Origin: Kitasatospora sp. MAP12-44
Lineage (GTDB): Bacteria; Actinomycetota; Actinomycetes; Streptomycetales; Streptomycetaceae
Reading direction: 5' to 3'
DNA length: 64,000 nucleotides
NCBI RefSeq assembly: GCF_029892095.1
Contig: NZ_JARZAE010000004.1
Span: forward strand, 558,001 to 622,000
Part shown: one piece after another, positions 36,155 to 44,924 of the stretch
Layout of the letters: each line of letters starts with the position of its first letter
How positions within the stretch are numbered: position 1 is the stretch's first letter
Notes under the pieces: generated by a model
What the model was told of the DNA's origin: nothing
The model's input: the letters and a program-made list of their open reading frames with translations, nothing else
The model's database searches: none
Position numbers and translations under genes: made by a program

Positions 36155-36814
36155 TCACTTGGTCTCGCTGAGTGCCTTGTTGAGCAGGACGACGTTGACG
36201 CCGGGGTCGCCGAGGAAGCCCAGCGAACGGCCGTCGGTGTACTTGGCGACCAGCGCGGCCACCGTGTCGGTGGACAGGCCGCGGGCCTTGGCGACCCGGG
36301 CGGTCTGCTCCTTGGCGTAGGCCGGGGAGATGTCCGGGTCCAGGCCCGAGCCCGAGGCGGTCAGCGCGTCGGCCGGCACGGTGGCCGGGTCGACGCCGTC
36401 GAACGCGGCGTCCGCGGTCCGGCGGTCGTTGACGTCCTTCAGCAGCGTCGCGTCGTTGGGGCCCAGGTTGGAGGGCGAGGAGCTGTGCGGGTCGTAGCCC
36501 GCGCCGGCCGCCGAGGGACGCGGCTGGAACCACTTCGGGTCCGGCTGCGCCTGCTCGTTGGGGTCGTTGCCCGTTGTTGAACCAGAAGCAGCAGTCTTCT
36601 TCGGCAGGTTGTAGTTCTGCCCCAGCAGGCTGGAGCCGATCTCCTTGCCGTCCGCGGACTTCACGATCGACCCGTTGGCCTTGGCGCTGAACGCGACCTG
36701 GCTGACGCCGGTCACCAGCAGCGGGTACAGCACCCCCAGGATCACGGTCATCACCAGCAGGAGGCGCAGCGCGCTCAGATGCGTACGGATGGAGGTGGGC
36801 AGTGGCTTGGACAT
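36155..36814 (-). CDS. kdpC: KdpC subunit of the potassium-transporting ATPase
   Basis: Single-span subunit that supports potassium capture and KdpA-KdpB assembly. Seen: 219 residues; short cytoplasmic start, one membrane helix at about 15-35 (LRLLLVMTVILGVLYPLLVTG), then an extracytoplasmic domain with GQNYNLPKKTAASGS, WFQPRPSAAG, SGSGLDPDISP and ARVAKARGL, all typical of KdpC. The C-terminal LGFLGDPGVNVVLLN block is complete. It follows kdpB by 24 bp on the same strand. The ATG at 36814 has a GGAGAACC-type site. Confidence 0.95.
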   Translation of the reverse strand: MSKPLPTSIRTHLSALRLLLVMTVILGVLYPLLVTGVSQVAFSAKANGSIVKSADGKEIGSSLLGQNYNLPKKTAASGSTTGNDPNEQAQPDPKWFQPRPSAAGAGYDPHSSSPSNLGPNDATLLKDVNDRRTADAAFDGVDPATVPADALTASGSGLDPDISPAYAKEQTARVAKARGLSTDTVAALVAKYTDGRSLGFLGDPGVNVVLLNKALSETK

Positions 36815-36838
36815 GAGGTGGGTTCTCCTTCCGTGTCT

Positions 36839-38947
36839 TTAGCGCAGGCCGGGAATGAACTGAACGATAAGGTCGATCGCCTTGATTCCGACGAACGGCA
36901 CGATCAGGCCGCCGACGCCGTAGATCAGGATGTTGCGTCGCAGCATGGAACTGGCGTCGGAGGGGCGGTACTTGACGCCGCGCAGGGCGAGCGGGATGAG
37001 GCCGATGATGACCAGTGCGTTGAAGATGATCGCCGAGGTGATCGCCGACTTGGGGCTGTGCAGCGCCATGATGTTCAGGTGGTTCAGCCCCGGGTAGACG
37101 GAGGCGAACATCGCCGGGATGATCGCGAAGTACTTCGCGACGTCGTTGGCGATCGAGAATGTGGTCAGCGCGCCGCGGGTGATCAGGAGCTGCTTGCCGA
37201 TCTCGACGATCTCGATCAGCTTGGTGGGGTTGGAGTCGAGGTCCACCATGTTGCCGGCCTCCTTGGCCGCCATGGTGCCGGTGTTCATCGCCACACCGAC
37301 GTCGGCCTGCGCCAGCGCCGGGGCGTCGTTGGTGCCGTCACCCGTCATCGCGACGAGCTTGCCACCCTCCTGCTCCTTCTTGATCAGCGCCATCTTGTCC
37401 TCGGGCGTGGCCTCGGCGAGGAAGTCGTCCACGCCCGCCTCGTCCGCGATCGCCTTGGCGGTCAGCGGGTTGTCACCCGTGATCATGATGGTCTTGATGC
37501 CCATCCGGCGCAGCTCGTCGAAGCGCTCGCGCATGCCCTCCTTGACGACGTCCTTGAGGTAGATGACGCCGAGGACGCGGGCGGGTGCGGTGCCGGCCTT
37601 GGCGGCCACCACCAGCGGGGTGCCGCCGGCCGCGGAGATCCCGTCGACCAGGGCGCTCACGTCGGTTCCGACGGTGCCGCCGTTGTCGGTGACCCAGGTG
37701 GCGACCGAGGCGGCCGCGCCCTTGCGCACCGAGTGGATTCCTTCGGGCTCGTCGAGGTCGACGCCGGACATCCGGGTCTGCGCGGTGAAGGGGACCCAGG
37801 TGGCGTGCGTCAACTCGCCCTGGGTGCGGGCCCGCAGGCCGTACCCGGTCTTGGCGAGCACCACGATCGAGCGGCCCTCGGGCGTCTCGTCCGCGAGGCT
37901 GGACAGCTGCGCGGCATCCGCGAGCTCGTCGACGGCGACGCCGTTGGCGGGCTGGAACTCGGCGGCCTGGCGGTTGCCGAGGGTGATGGTGCCGGTCTTG
38001 TCGAGCAGCAGGGTGTTGACGTCGCCGGCGGCCTCGACCGCGCGGCCCGACATGGCCAGCACGTTGCGCTGCACCAGGCGGTCCATGCCGGCGATGCCGA
38101 TCGCGGAGAGCAGCGCGCCGATCGTGGTGGGGATCAGCGCCACGATCAGCGCCACCAGCACGACCATGGTCTGCGGGGCGCCCGCGAAGGTCGCCATCGG
38201 CTGCAGCGCCGCCACCGTCACCAGGAACACGATGGTCAGCGAGGCCAGCAGGATGTTCAGCGCGATCTCGTTGGGCGTCTTCTGCCGGGCCGCGCCCTCG
38301 ACCAGCGCGATCATCCGGTCGATGAAGGACTTGCCGGGCTCCGAGGCGATCTTGACGACGATCCGGTCGGACAGCACCTTGGTGCCGCCGGTGACCGCCG
38401 AGCGGTCACCGCCCGACTCGCGGATCACCGGCGCGGACTCGCCCGTGATCGCCGACTCATCGATCGAGGCGACACCCTCGACGACGTCGCCGTCGCCGGG
38501 GATGATCTCGCCGGCCTCGATCACGACATGGTCGCCGAGCTGCAGTGCGGTCCCGGAGACCTCCTCTTCGGCCTGACTGGTGGGCCAGTTGACCAGGCGG
38601 CGGGCCATCGTGTCGGTCTTGGTGCGGCGCAGGGTTTCGGCCTGCGCCTTGCCGCGGCCCTCGGCGACGGCCTCCGCCAGGTTGGCGAAGATCGTGGTCA
38701 GCCACAGCCAGATGGTGATCGCCCAGGCGAACACGCTGGGGCTGGCGATCGCCGACACGGTGGTGACCACCGAGCCGACCTCGACCACGAACATGACCGG
38801 GTTCTTGACCATCACCCGGGGGTCGAGCTTCTTCACCGCGTCGGGCAGGGAGGAGAGGATCAGTTTGGGATCGAGCAGGCCGCCGGACACTCTGTGCGGC
38901 TCAGCCGGCTTCTGTTCTACGGGAGTTGGGGTGGTAAGGGTGGACAT
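36839..38947 (-). CDS. kdpB: KdpB, P-type ATPase subunit of the potassium pump
   Basis: Catalytic ATP-hydrolysing subunit of the high-affinity potassium pump. Seen: 702 residues; phosphorylation site D316 in [10 protein letters not shown], the actuator motif ITGES, the hinge motif [14 protein letters not shown] and the membrane core [20 protein letters not shown]. The ATG at 38947 shares its A with the TGA that would normally end kdpA (TGATG). Because kdpA carries a one-base insertion, its frame currently runs straight into kdpB, giving a continuous open frame of 1256 codons from 40609; independent initiation at 38947 remains likely. Confidence 0.95.
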   Translation of the reverse strand: MSTLTTPTPVEQKPAEPHRVSGGLLDPKLILSSLPDAVKKLDPRVMVKNPVMFVVEVGSVVTTVSAIASPSVFAWAITIWLWLTTIFANLAEAVAEGRGKAQAETLRRTKTDTMARRLVNWPTSQAEEEVSGTALQLGDHVVIEAGEIIPGDGDVVEGVASIDESAITGESAPVIRESGGDRSAVTGGTKVLSDRIVVKIASEPGKSFIDRMIALVEGAARQKTPNEIALNILLASLTIVFLVTVAALQPMATFAGAPQTMVVLVALIVALIPTTIGALLSAIGIAGMDRLVQRNVLAMSGRAVEAAGDVNTLLLDKTGTITLGNRQAAEFQPANGVAVDELADAAQLSSLADETPEGRSIVVLAKTGYGLRARTQGELTHATWVPFTAQTRMSGVDLDEPEGIHSVRKGAAASVATWVTDNGGTVGTDVSALVDGISAAGGTPLVVAAKAGTAPARVLGVIYLKDVVKEGMRERFDELRRMGIKTIMITGDNPLTAKAIADEAGVDDFLAEATPEDKMALIKKEQEGGKLVAMTGDGTNDAPALAQADVGVAMNTGTMAAKEAGNMVDLDSNPTKLIEIVEIGKQLLITRGALTTFSIANDVAKYFAIIPAMFASVYPGLNHLNIMALHSPKSAITSAIIFNALVIIGLIPLALRGVKYRPSDASSMLRRNILIYGVGGLIVPFVGIKAIDLIVQFIPGLR

Positions 38948-40609
38948 CAGTGCAGACCCTCCGCGAGCGGCCCGAGAGCCAGGGCAGGGAAGTAGGTGAG
39001 GGCCGACGACGATCAGGACGACGCCCGACAGCAGACCGACGAACAGGGGCTTGTGGGTGGGCAGCGTGCCCTCGGTGGCCGGGACCGGCTGCTGACGGGC
39101 CAGCGACCCGGCCAGCGCCAACACGAAGATCATCGGCAGGAACCGCCCGAAGACCATCGCCAACCCCAGCGCGGTGTCCCACCACGGGGAGGTCACCGTC
39201 AGACCGCCGAACGCCGACCCGTTGTTGTTGGCCGCCGACGTGAACGCATACAGCACCTCGGAGAAGCCATGCGGCCCCGAGGCCTGCATGTTCGCCCGCT
39301 CACCGCCCAGCGCCATCGCGACACCCGTGCCGATCAGCACGATCGCCGGCGTGGTCAGGATGTAGAGCGAGGCGAACTTCATCTCCCGCCCGCCCAGCTT
39401 CTTGCCCAGGTACTCCGGCGTACGACCGACCATCAGGCCCGCCACGAACACCGCCACGATCGCCAGGATCAGCATCCCGTACAGACCCGAACCGGTACCG
39501 CCGGGAGCGATCTCACCGAGCATCATGTCGAAGATCGCCACCCCGCCGCCGCCCGGCGTCAGCGAGTCATGCGCCGCGTCCACCGCACCGGTGGACGTCA
39601 GCGTCGTCGAGGACGCGAACAGCGACGAGGCCGCGATACCGAAGCGGACCTCCTTGCCCTCCATCGCCGCACCGGCCGCCTGCAGCGCCACACCGCCGTG
39701 ACCGGACTCGAAGAACGTCATCAGCGCCGCCGACCCGGCCCAGAACAGGCCCATCACCGACACGATCGCGTAGCCCTGGCGGTGGTCGCCCACCATCTTG
39801 CCGAAGGTGCGCGGCAGCGAGAAGGAGATCACCAGCAGCAGGAAGATCTCCAGCCAGTTGGTGAACCCGGTCGGGTTCTCGAAGGGGTGCGCCGAGTTGG
39901 CGTTGAAGAACCCGCCGCCGTTGGTGCCCAGCTCCTTGATGACCTCCTGCGAGGCCACCGGACCACCCGGGATCGACTGCGTGTCCCCGCCCAGCGTCGC
40001 CAGGTCGTGGAAACCGTGGAAGTTCTGGATCACACCGTTGGCGACCAGCACCAGACCGAACACGATCGACAGCGGCAGCAGCAGCCGCAGGCAGATCCGG
40101 GTCAGGTCCACCCAGAAGTTGCCCACCCGGTCGGTGCGGGAGCGCGTGAAGCCGCGGATCAGCGTCGCCACGATCGCGATGCCCACCGCCGCCGACACGA
40201 AGTTCTGCACGGTGAGGCCGACCATCTGGACCGTGTGGCCCAGCGTCGCCTCACCGGCGTAGTCCTGCCAGTTGGTGTTGGTGACGAACGAGATCGCGGT
40301 GTTCCACGCCCCGTGCGGCCCCACGGCCTTGAAGCCGAGGTTGAGCATCAGGTGGTTCTGCACCCGCTGCAGCCCGTACAGGAACAGCACGGACACCAGC
40401 GAGAACGCCAGCACCGACCGCAGATACACCGGCCAACGCTGATCCGCGTCCCCGTCCACCCCGATCGTCCTGTAGATGCCGCGCTCGACCCGCAGGTGCT
40501 TCGCGGTCGTCAGCAGCTTGGCGATGTAGTCGCCGAGGGGGCGGTAGCACAGGGCCAGCGCTCCCACCAGTGCAAGGGCCTGCATCCAGCCGGCCAAAGT
40601 CGAGCCCAT
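38947..40609 (-). CDS. kdpA: KdpA, potassium-channel subunit of the Kdp pump (frameshifted at its end)
   Basis: Membrane subunit that binds and translocates potassium. Seen: some 536 intact residues with the KdpA selectivity-filter-type motifs, for example [32 protein letters not shown] and [12 protein letters not shown]. The last normal segment, reading [17 protein letters not shown], is shifted: three Gs at 39000-39002 on the + strand stand where two restore the family C-terminus and the TGA overlapping kdpB. As written, the frame reads [18 protein letters not shown] and continues into kdpB. This is either a one-base error or a genuine KdpA-KdpB fusion. The start is one base after the kdpF stop. 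Confidence 0.85.
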
Positions 40610-40610
40610 G

Positions 40611-40700
40611 TCAGAACTTCTCCGGGAAGATCAGCGCCACGACCAGATAGCCGACCAGCGCGACAGCGACGATGAGACCTGCGATGTTCTCGGCACTCAC
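40611..40700 (-). CDS. kdpF: KdpF, small membrane subunit of the Kdp complex
   Basis: Short stabilising subunit of KdpFABC. Seen: 29 residues from a [22 protein letters not shown] followed by [10 protein letters not shown], a single membrane helix with the usual KdpF ending (FPEKF). Its GTG overlaps the stop of the upstream 27-residue gene (GTGA), and its stop is separated by one base from the kdpA ATG, so the three are probably translationally coupled. Confidence 0.93.
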   Translation of the reverse strand: MSAENIAGLIVAVALVGYLVVALIFPEKF

Positions 40701-40780
40701 AGCTTCTCCACCCCCCGCACCACCAGCGCGAGGACGGCGAACACGGCGACCGTGACACCGACGAAGACGAGATCGAGCAT
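40697..40780 (-). CDS. 27-residue membrane peptide ahead of kdpF
   Basis: Seen: ATG at 40780, 27 residues beginning MLDLVFVGVTVAVFAVLA and ending VRGVEKL, one membrane helix with a basic tail. It overlaps kdpF by four bases (GTGA) and is the first gene of the kdp transcript, about 82 bp below the predicted -10. A peptide with a similar start and charged end, upstream of kdpF, is something I associate with actinobacterial kdp operons; I know no assigned function. It could be a second KdpF-like subunit or a leader peptide for coupling. Confidence 0.7.
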   Translation of the reverse strand: MLDLVFVGVTVAVFAVLALVVRGVEKL

Positions 40781-40861
40781 GGGCTCCACCAATTGCTTCA
40801 GGGACCTGGCCGTGGGTGGCCCCGAGGCTCCGCACGACGCCGGCGGCGGGCCGGCAGGAGG

Positions 40862-40943
40862 AGCAAAGCAGCGGCTCGCGGCCCCCAACGGATCCCTGAC
40901 ACTCTCCATACGGGCGCATGGGGAACTTTGACGCGTCACTGAT
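40862..40943 (-). promoter_or_regulatory. GTCA-box promoter of the kdp operon
   Basis: Read on the - strand: ATCA at 40943-40940, GTCA at 40932-40929, a degenerate GTAT at 40911-40908 and GTCA at 40900-40897, spaced 11, 21 and 11 bp. A TTTGCT hexamer at 40867-40862 begins 33 bp after the last box. It is the same architecture as at 34881, 43255 and 43440. Predicted KdpE site of the kdp operon. Confidence 0.65.
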
Positions 40944-41057
40944 ATCCGCTTCACACACCCGAGACCACGACTTGGCCGAAATGTGTCAGCGCCTCAGCTG
41001 GCGTTGGACAGCAGGTGTGTGCTGCATCCCCCCTTCACCCGCTCGGAGTCGGCCGGA

Positions 41058-43196
41058 TCAGAGGCCCGGAACGAACTGCAGGACCAGGTCGATGAGTTTG
41101 ATCCCGACGAACGGCAGGATCAGCCCGCCGAGGCCGTAGATACGCAGGTTGCGGCGGAGCAGGTCGGAGGCGGAGGCGGGCCGGTAGCGCACGCCGCGCA
41201 GCGCGAGCGGGATCAGTGCGACGATGATCAGCGCGTTGAAGACGATCGCCGAGGTGATCGCGGACCGAGGGCTGTGCAGCGCCATGATGTTGAGGTCGCC
41301 GAGGCCGGGGTAGGCGGAGGCGAACATCGCGGGGATGATCGCGAAGTACTTGGCAACGTCGTTGGCGATCGAGAAGGTGGTCAACGCACCTCGGGTGATC
41401 AGCAGTTGCTTGCCGATCTCGACGATCTCGATCAGCTTGGTGGGATTGGAGTCCAGGTCCACCATGTTGCCGGCCTCCTTGGCGGCCGAGGTGCCGGTGT
41501 TCATCGCCACCCCCACGTCCGCCTGCGCCAGCGCCGGGGCGTCGTTCGTCCCGTCGCCGGTCATCGCGACCAGCTTGCCGCCCTCCTGCTCCTTCTTGAT
41601 CAGCGCCAGCTTCTCCTCGGGCGTGGCCTCGGCGAGGAAGTCGTCCACGCCCGCCTCCTGCGCGATCGCCCGGGCCGTCAGCGGGTTGTCACCGGTGACC
41701 ATGACCGTGCGGATGCCCATCCGGCGCAGCTCGGCGAACCTCTCGCGGATGCCGTCCTTGACCACGTCGGTCAGCTGGATCACGCCCATCGCCCGGGCGC
41801 CGTGCCGGTCGTGCACGGCGACCAGCAGCGGGGTGCCGCCGCCCTTGGCGATGACGTCGACGATCTCGAAGGCCTGCGGCGGGACCTTGCCGCCGTGCTC
41901 GTGCACCCAGGTGGCGACGGCGGCCGAGGCGCCCTTGCGCACCAGGACGGCCGGACTGTCGGGCCAGGTGAGGTCGACGCCGCTCATCCTGCTGTGCGCG
42001 CTGAACGGGACGAACTCCAGGTGCCCGAGCTCCCCCTCCGCGCGGGGCGGCACCGCGTAGCGCTCCTTGGCCAGTTGCACGACCGAGCGGCCCTCCGGGG
42101 TCTCGTCGGCGAGGCTGGAGAGCTGGGCTGCCTCGGCGAGTTCCTCGGCCGGAACGCCGTCGAGCGGGACGAAGCGGACGGCCTGGCGGTTGCCGAAGGT
42201 GATGGTGCCGGTCTTGTCCAGCAGCAGCGTGTTCACATCACCCGCCGCCTCCACCGCCCGACCCGACATCGCCAGCACGTTGCGCTGCACCAGCCGGTCC
42301 ATCCCCGCGATCCCGATCGCCGAGAGCAGCGCTCCGATCGTTGTCGGGATCAGCGCCACCAGCAGCGCGACCAGCACGGTGATGCTCTGCTCGGCGCCCG
42401 CGTAGACGGCGAACGGCTGGAGCGTGACCACGGTGAGGATGAAGACCACGGTCAGGGCGGCCAGCAGCAGGTTGAGGGCGATCTCGTTGGGGGTCTTCCT
42501 CCGCTCGGCGCCCTCGACCAGGGCGATCATCCGGTCGATGAAGGTCAGGCCGGGCTTGGAGGTGATCCGTACGACGATCCGGTCGGAGAGGACCCGCGTG
42601 CCGCCGGTGACGGCGCAGCGGTCGCCGCCGGCCTCCCGGATCACCGGGGCCGACTCACCGGTGATCGCCGACTCGTCGACGGACGCGATGCCGTCGACCA
42701 CGTCACCGTCCCCCGGGACGGTCTCACCGGCCTCGACCACCACGAAGTCGTAGAGCCGCAACTCCTCGGCCGGAACCAGCTCCTCGGGGCAGTGCTCGAT
42801 ACCGACCCGCCAGCGCAGCAGCCTTCTGGCCACCGTCCCGGTCCTGGCCTTGCGCAGCGACTCGGCCTGGGCCTTGCCGCGGCCCTCCGCGACCGCCTCG
42901 GCGAGGTTGGCGAACACCACGGTGAGCCAGAGCCAGATGCTGATCAGCCAGCTGAAGACACTCGGCGAGAAGACCGCCGACAGCGTGGTGAGGGCCGAAC
43001 CGACCTCCACCACGAACATCACCGGGTTCTTCGCCATCACCCGCGGGTGCAGCTTGCGCAGTGCCTCGGGGAACGACCGAACCAGCTGCTTCGGGTCGAA
43101 CAGCCCGCTCGCCGCACGGTGGCGCCGGATCACCGGTGGCTGCGGTGAGCGATCGACGGTGACGTCCTTCTGAGGTGCGGGAGCCAGGAGAGGCAT
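41058..43196 (-). CDS. Second, orphan KdpB-like P-type ATPase
   Basis: Seen: 712 residues, clearly a KdpB paralog: phosphorylation site D327 in [49 protein letters not shown] and a C-terminus ending LVLQFVPGL. The ATG at 43196 has AGAAGG eight bases upstream; a longer frame to 43415 crosses the promoter boxes and is rejected. No kdpA, kdpC or kdpF accompanies it. Known: KdpB needs KdpA for transport. Inferred: an alternative catalytic subunit that pairs with KdpFAC, or a decaying second operon, since a KdpA C-terminal remnant lies at 44221-44355. All catalytic motifs are intact, which argues for function. Confidence 0.9.
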   Translation of the reverse strand: MPLLAPAPQKDVTVDRSPQPPVIRRHRAASGLFDPKQLVRSFPEALRKLHPRVMAKNPVMFVVEVGSALTTLSAVFSPSVFSWLISIWLWLTVVFANLAEAVAEGRGKAQAESLRKARTGTVARRLLRWRVGIEHCPEELVPAEELRLYDFVVVEAGETVPGDGDVVDGIASVDESAITGESAPVIREAGGDRCAVTGGTRVLSDRIVVRITSKPGLTFIDRMIALVEGAERRKTPNEIALNLLLAALTVVFILTVVTLQPFAVYAGAEQSITVLVALLVALIPTTIGALLSAIGIAGMDRLVQRNVLAMSGRAVEAAGDVNTLLLDKTGTITFGNRQAVRFVPLDGVPAEELAEAAQLSSLADETPEGRSVVQLAKERYAVPPRAEGELGHLEFVPFSAHSRMSGVDLTWPDSPAVLVRKGASAAVATWVHEHGGKVPPQAFEIVDVIAKGGGTPLLVAVHDRHGARAMGVIQLTDVVKDGIRERFAELRRMGIRTVMVTGDNPLTARAIAQEAGVDDFLAEATPEEKLALIKKEQEGGKLVAMTGDGTNDAPALAQADVGVAMNTGTSAAKEAGNMVDLDSNPTKLIEIVEIGKQLLITRGALTTFSIANDVAKYFAIIPAMFASAYPGLGDLNIMALHSPRSAITSAIVFNALIIVALIPLALRGVRYRPASASDLLRRNLRIYGLGGLILPFVGIKLIDLVLQFVPGL

Positions 43197-43254
43197 GCGG
43201 CGGACCTTCTGCGCGCGGGCGAGTGTCACAGCGGGAATCGGGTGACCCAGGCCC

Positions 43255-43336
43255 AGCAAACCGGCCAGCCGGCGACGTTCTTCGCATCCTGACAAGTTTC
43301 TGACGGAGTGCCAGGAAAACTTGACGTGTCCTTCAC
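43255..43336 (-). promoter_or_regulatory. GTCA-box promoter of the second kdpB
   Basis: Read on the - strand: GTGA at 43336-43333, then GTCA at 43325-43322, 43304-43301 and 43293-43290, spaced 11, 21 and 11 bp. TTTGCT at 43260-43255 begins 33 bp after the last box, the same hexamer and distance as in the kdp operon promoter. The ATG follows 59 bp below. Confidence 0.68.
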
Positions 43337-43439
43337 ACCCGAACCCGGTTTCCCCGACCCTCCCGACGGTCCCCCGGAATCCTGGCAGGGCCGCAACGCG
43401 GGGCCCGGGCGGCACGGCCGCTCCACGGCGACGCCCGTC

Positions 43440-43521
43440 GTCAAGGCTTCGTCAGTGAACGGCCTGCCGCAGTCAACAAGGCGTCAGGAATGCGTGACCG
43501 GATCATGACCCGGCGTAGCGT
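43440..43521 (+). promoter_or_regulatory. GTCA-box promoter of the winged-helix regulator
   Basis: Four GTCA boxes start at 43440, 43451, 43472 and 43483 (spacing 11, 21, 11). TAGCGT at 43516-43521 begins 33 bp after the last box. Flanking bases also match the promoter at 34881 closely (GTCAAGGC-NN-CGTCAGTGA and AGTCAA-N5-CGTCAGGAA in both), so the two share a recent origin or strong selection. Confidence 0.7.
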
Positions 43522-43573
43522 CGCAGACGTTCCCGCGGCTCGCAGCAGCGCGGCATCCGCAAGGAGAAGGACT

Positions 43574-44017
43574 GTGTCACTGCACTACCCGCGGGTGTCC
43601 CACACCCGCTCATCCCACCCGCACCGCGCGGTCCACTCCGTGGACGCGCAGCGCGACCTGGTCGGCCCTGCGCCGACCCCACCGGCCCGGCCGGCCCCGC
43701 CGACCCCCGCGCCGCTCGGCGTCGTGGTCGACCAGGAGGCTCGACTGGCCACCGCGGGGGGCCGACCGCTGGACCTCACCTTCACCGAGTTCGAGCTCCT
43801 CGCCCACCTGGTGGCCCACCCGCGGCGGGTCTACACCCGCAACCAGCTGCTGACCGCGGTCGGGGGCCAGCCGCCGTTCGGCGACACCCGCACGGTCGAC
43901 GTCTACGTGGCCCGGCTGCGCCGCAAGCTCGGGCCCGAGTACCGCCGCTCCATCGCCACCGTCCGCCAGGTCGGCTACCGCTTCGACCCCGCCGGTGCGG
44001 CGCCCGCACAGAACTGA
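43574..44017 (+). CDS. Winged-helix DNA-binding protein lacking a receiver domain
   Basis: Seen: 147 residues. The C-terminal 80 residues form an OmpR-type winged helix ([18 protein letters not shown], then [15 protein letters not shown] and [13 protein letters not shown]), while the N-terminal 60 residues are Pro/His-rich and disordered-looking. There is no receiver domain and no phospho-acceptor Asp, so activity cannot depend on standard phosphorylation. The GTG at 43574 follows AAGGAGAAGG. Its promoter carries the GTCA-box array, and the boxes are of the kind this fold binds, so it may autoregulate and compete with or assist KdpE. It is divergent from the second kdpB. Confidence 0.82.
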   Translation: MSLHYPRVSHTRSSHPHRAVHSVDAQRDLVGPAPTPPARPAPPTPAPLGVVVDQEARLATAGGRPLDLTFTEFELLAHLVAHPRRVYTRNQLLTAVGGQPPFGDTRTVDVYVARLRRKLGPEYRRSIATVRQVGYRFDPAGAAPAQN

Positions 44018-44032
44018 CCGCGACCGCGCGCG

Positions 44033-44218
44033 TCAGAGGGCGTCCTGCGCGCCGGGCTCCAGGGTGAGCCGGCCGTCACCGGCGTCGTAGTCGAACAGCT
44101 CGGCGTAGCGGCCCCAGTCGATGGCGGTGTCCAGCTGGCGGCGGGCGTCCTCGGCGGAGAAGCCGCGGCGCAGCAGGTCGAGGAACAGCCCTTCGCGCGG
44201 GGTGTAGGCAGCGGCCGG
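44033..44218 (-). pseudogene. C-terminal remnant of an ABC-transporter ATPase (AAA-associated domain)
   Basis: Seen on the - strand: about 60 codons reading YTPREGLFLDLLRRGFSAED, then RRQLDTAIDWGRYAELFDYD, ending in TGA at 44035-44033. This matches the AAA-associated C-terminal domain attached to nitrate/sulfonate/bicarbonate-type ABC ATPases. The ATPase itself is missing; the sequence switches abruptly at about 44219 to an unrelated remnant on the other strand. It is a fragment left by a rearrangement. Confidence 0.6.
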
Positions 44219-44220
44219 GT

Positions 44221-44355
44221 GTGGTGACGGTCGGCACGCTGCGCGCCTCCGGGATCAACTTCGTGACACTGGCCACCGGCGCCGCGCTGATCCTGGCCCT
44301 GCTCAACTTCCTGCCCGCACTCGCCCTGGGCCCACTCGCCGAAGGCTTGCGTTAA
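44221..44355 (+). pseudogene. C-terminal remnant of kdpA
   Basis: Seen: an open stretch of 44 codons ending at TAA 44353-44355, reading TLRASGINFVTLATGAALI and then [20 protein letters not shown], the last helix and tail of KdpA. The rest of kdpA is absent. It abuts the ABC-ATPase remnant. It lies about 1 kb from the orphan kdpB but on the opposite strand, so it suggests a former second kdp locus broken by inversion or deletion. Confidence 0.65.
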
Positions 44356-44443
44356 CGCGACGGCGAGGTTGGGCGGGCGGCCTCGCGCCGGGGCTGGTGC
44401 TGCGCGCAGACTGGCATCGGGAACAGCTGCCAAGGGGGACAGG

Positions 44444-44860
44444 ATGAGCCTCTCGATCGTCGCAGTACCCGCCGTGTGGGCGGCCGTGGGCGGCCTGGTC
44501 GCCTACCTCGCCGGGGTCACCGGGCTTAACGCGACCCGGCGGCTGCTCCGGGACGGCATACCGGTGCAGGCGCTGGTCAAGGAGCGCCCGGCGGACCGTG
44601 CGGAGAGCGCCGGGGTGTCCCGGCCGCTGCTGCAGTTCGCCACCCGGGAGGGTCTGGTGATGGAGGTCTTCTCCCCCGTCTGCTCCAGCCGCTCCCACCC
44701 GCTGGTGGACGGGCGGCACGTCCTGGTCCGCTACGACCCCGACGATCCCCGGCAGGTGCTGGTGCAGGGGCGCGAGCGCCGCGGCATCGAGTACGCCTTC
44801 GTCGCGCTGGGGGCGGGCGCGGTGCTGACCGGGCTGGTCCTGCTGCTGGCCGGCGGCTGA
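44444..44860 (+). CDS. DUF3592-like membrane protein
   Basis: Seen: 138 residues from ATG 44444 (AAGGGGGACAGG upstream): an N-terminal membrane helix, a soluble middle with IPVQALVKERP, RPLLQFATREG, a HPLVDGRHVLVRYDPDDP turn, then a C-terminal helix of Gly, Ala, Val and Leu. The helix - YDPxxP - helix plan is that of DUF3592 proteins, small membrane proteins of unknown function. A perfect terminator overlaps its stop codon. It is not part of an evident operon. Confidence 0.75.
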   Translation: MSLSIVAVPAVWAAVGGLVAYLAGVTGLNATRRLLRDGIPVQALVKERPADRAESAGVSRPLLQFATREGLVMEVFSPVCSSRSHPLVDGRHVLVRYDPDDPRQVLVQGRERRGIEYAFVALGAGAVLTGLVLLLAGG

Positions 44861-44875
44861 ACGCCGCCGGCCAGC
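44845..44875. terminator. Terminator overlapping the DUF3592 stop codon
   Basis: Perfect 13-bp stem, GCTGGCCGGCGGC (44845-44857) with GCCGCCGGCCAGC (44863-44875), with a 5-nt loop containing the TGA stop. It can also serve the convergent serine-hydrolase-like gene, whose stop is about 50 bp away. Confidence 0.85.
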
Positions 44876-44924
44876 GCCACCCGCTGCCTCAACGTTCCGG
44901 TCGGTCTAAGATGCTCCGCTCCGG

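Larger units (their letters stand above)
43197..43573. other. Divergent control region, second kdpB / winged-helix regulator
   Basis: This 377-bp gap holds two back-to-back promoters with the same GTCA-box array (listed separately), pointing in opposite directions and about 100 bp apart. No gene was seen in it. Confidence 0.6.

Noticed and set aside
43197..43415. N-terminal extension of the second KdpB to 43415
   Set aside because: It would translate through the GTCA-box promoter, and KdpB homology begins only after ATG 43196, which has its own ribosome site.
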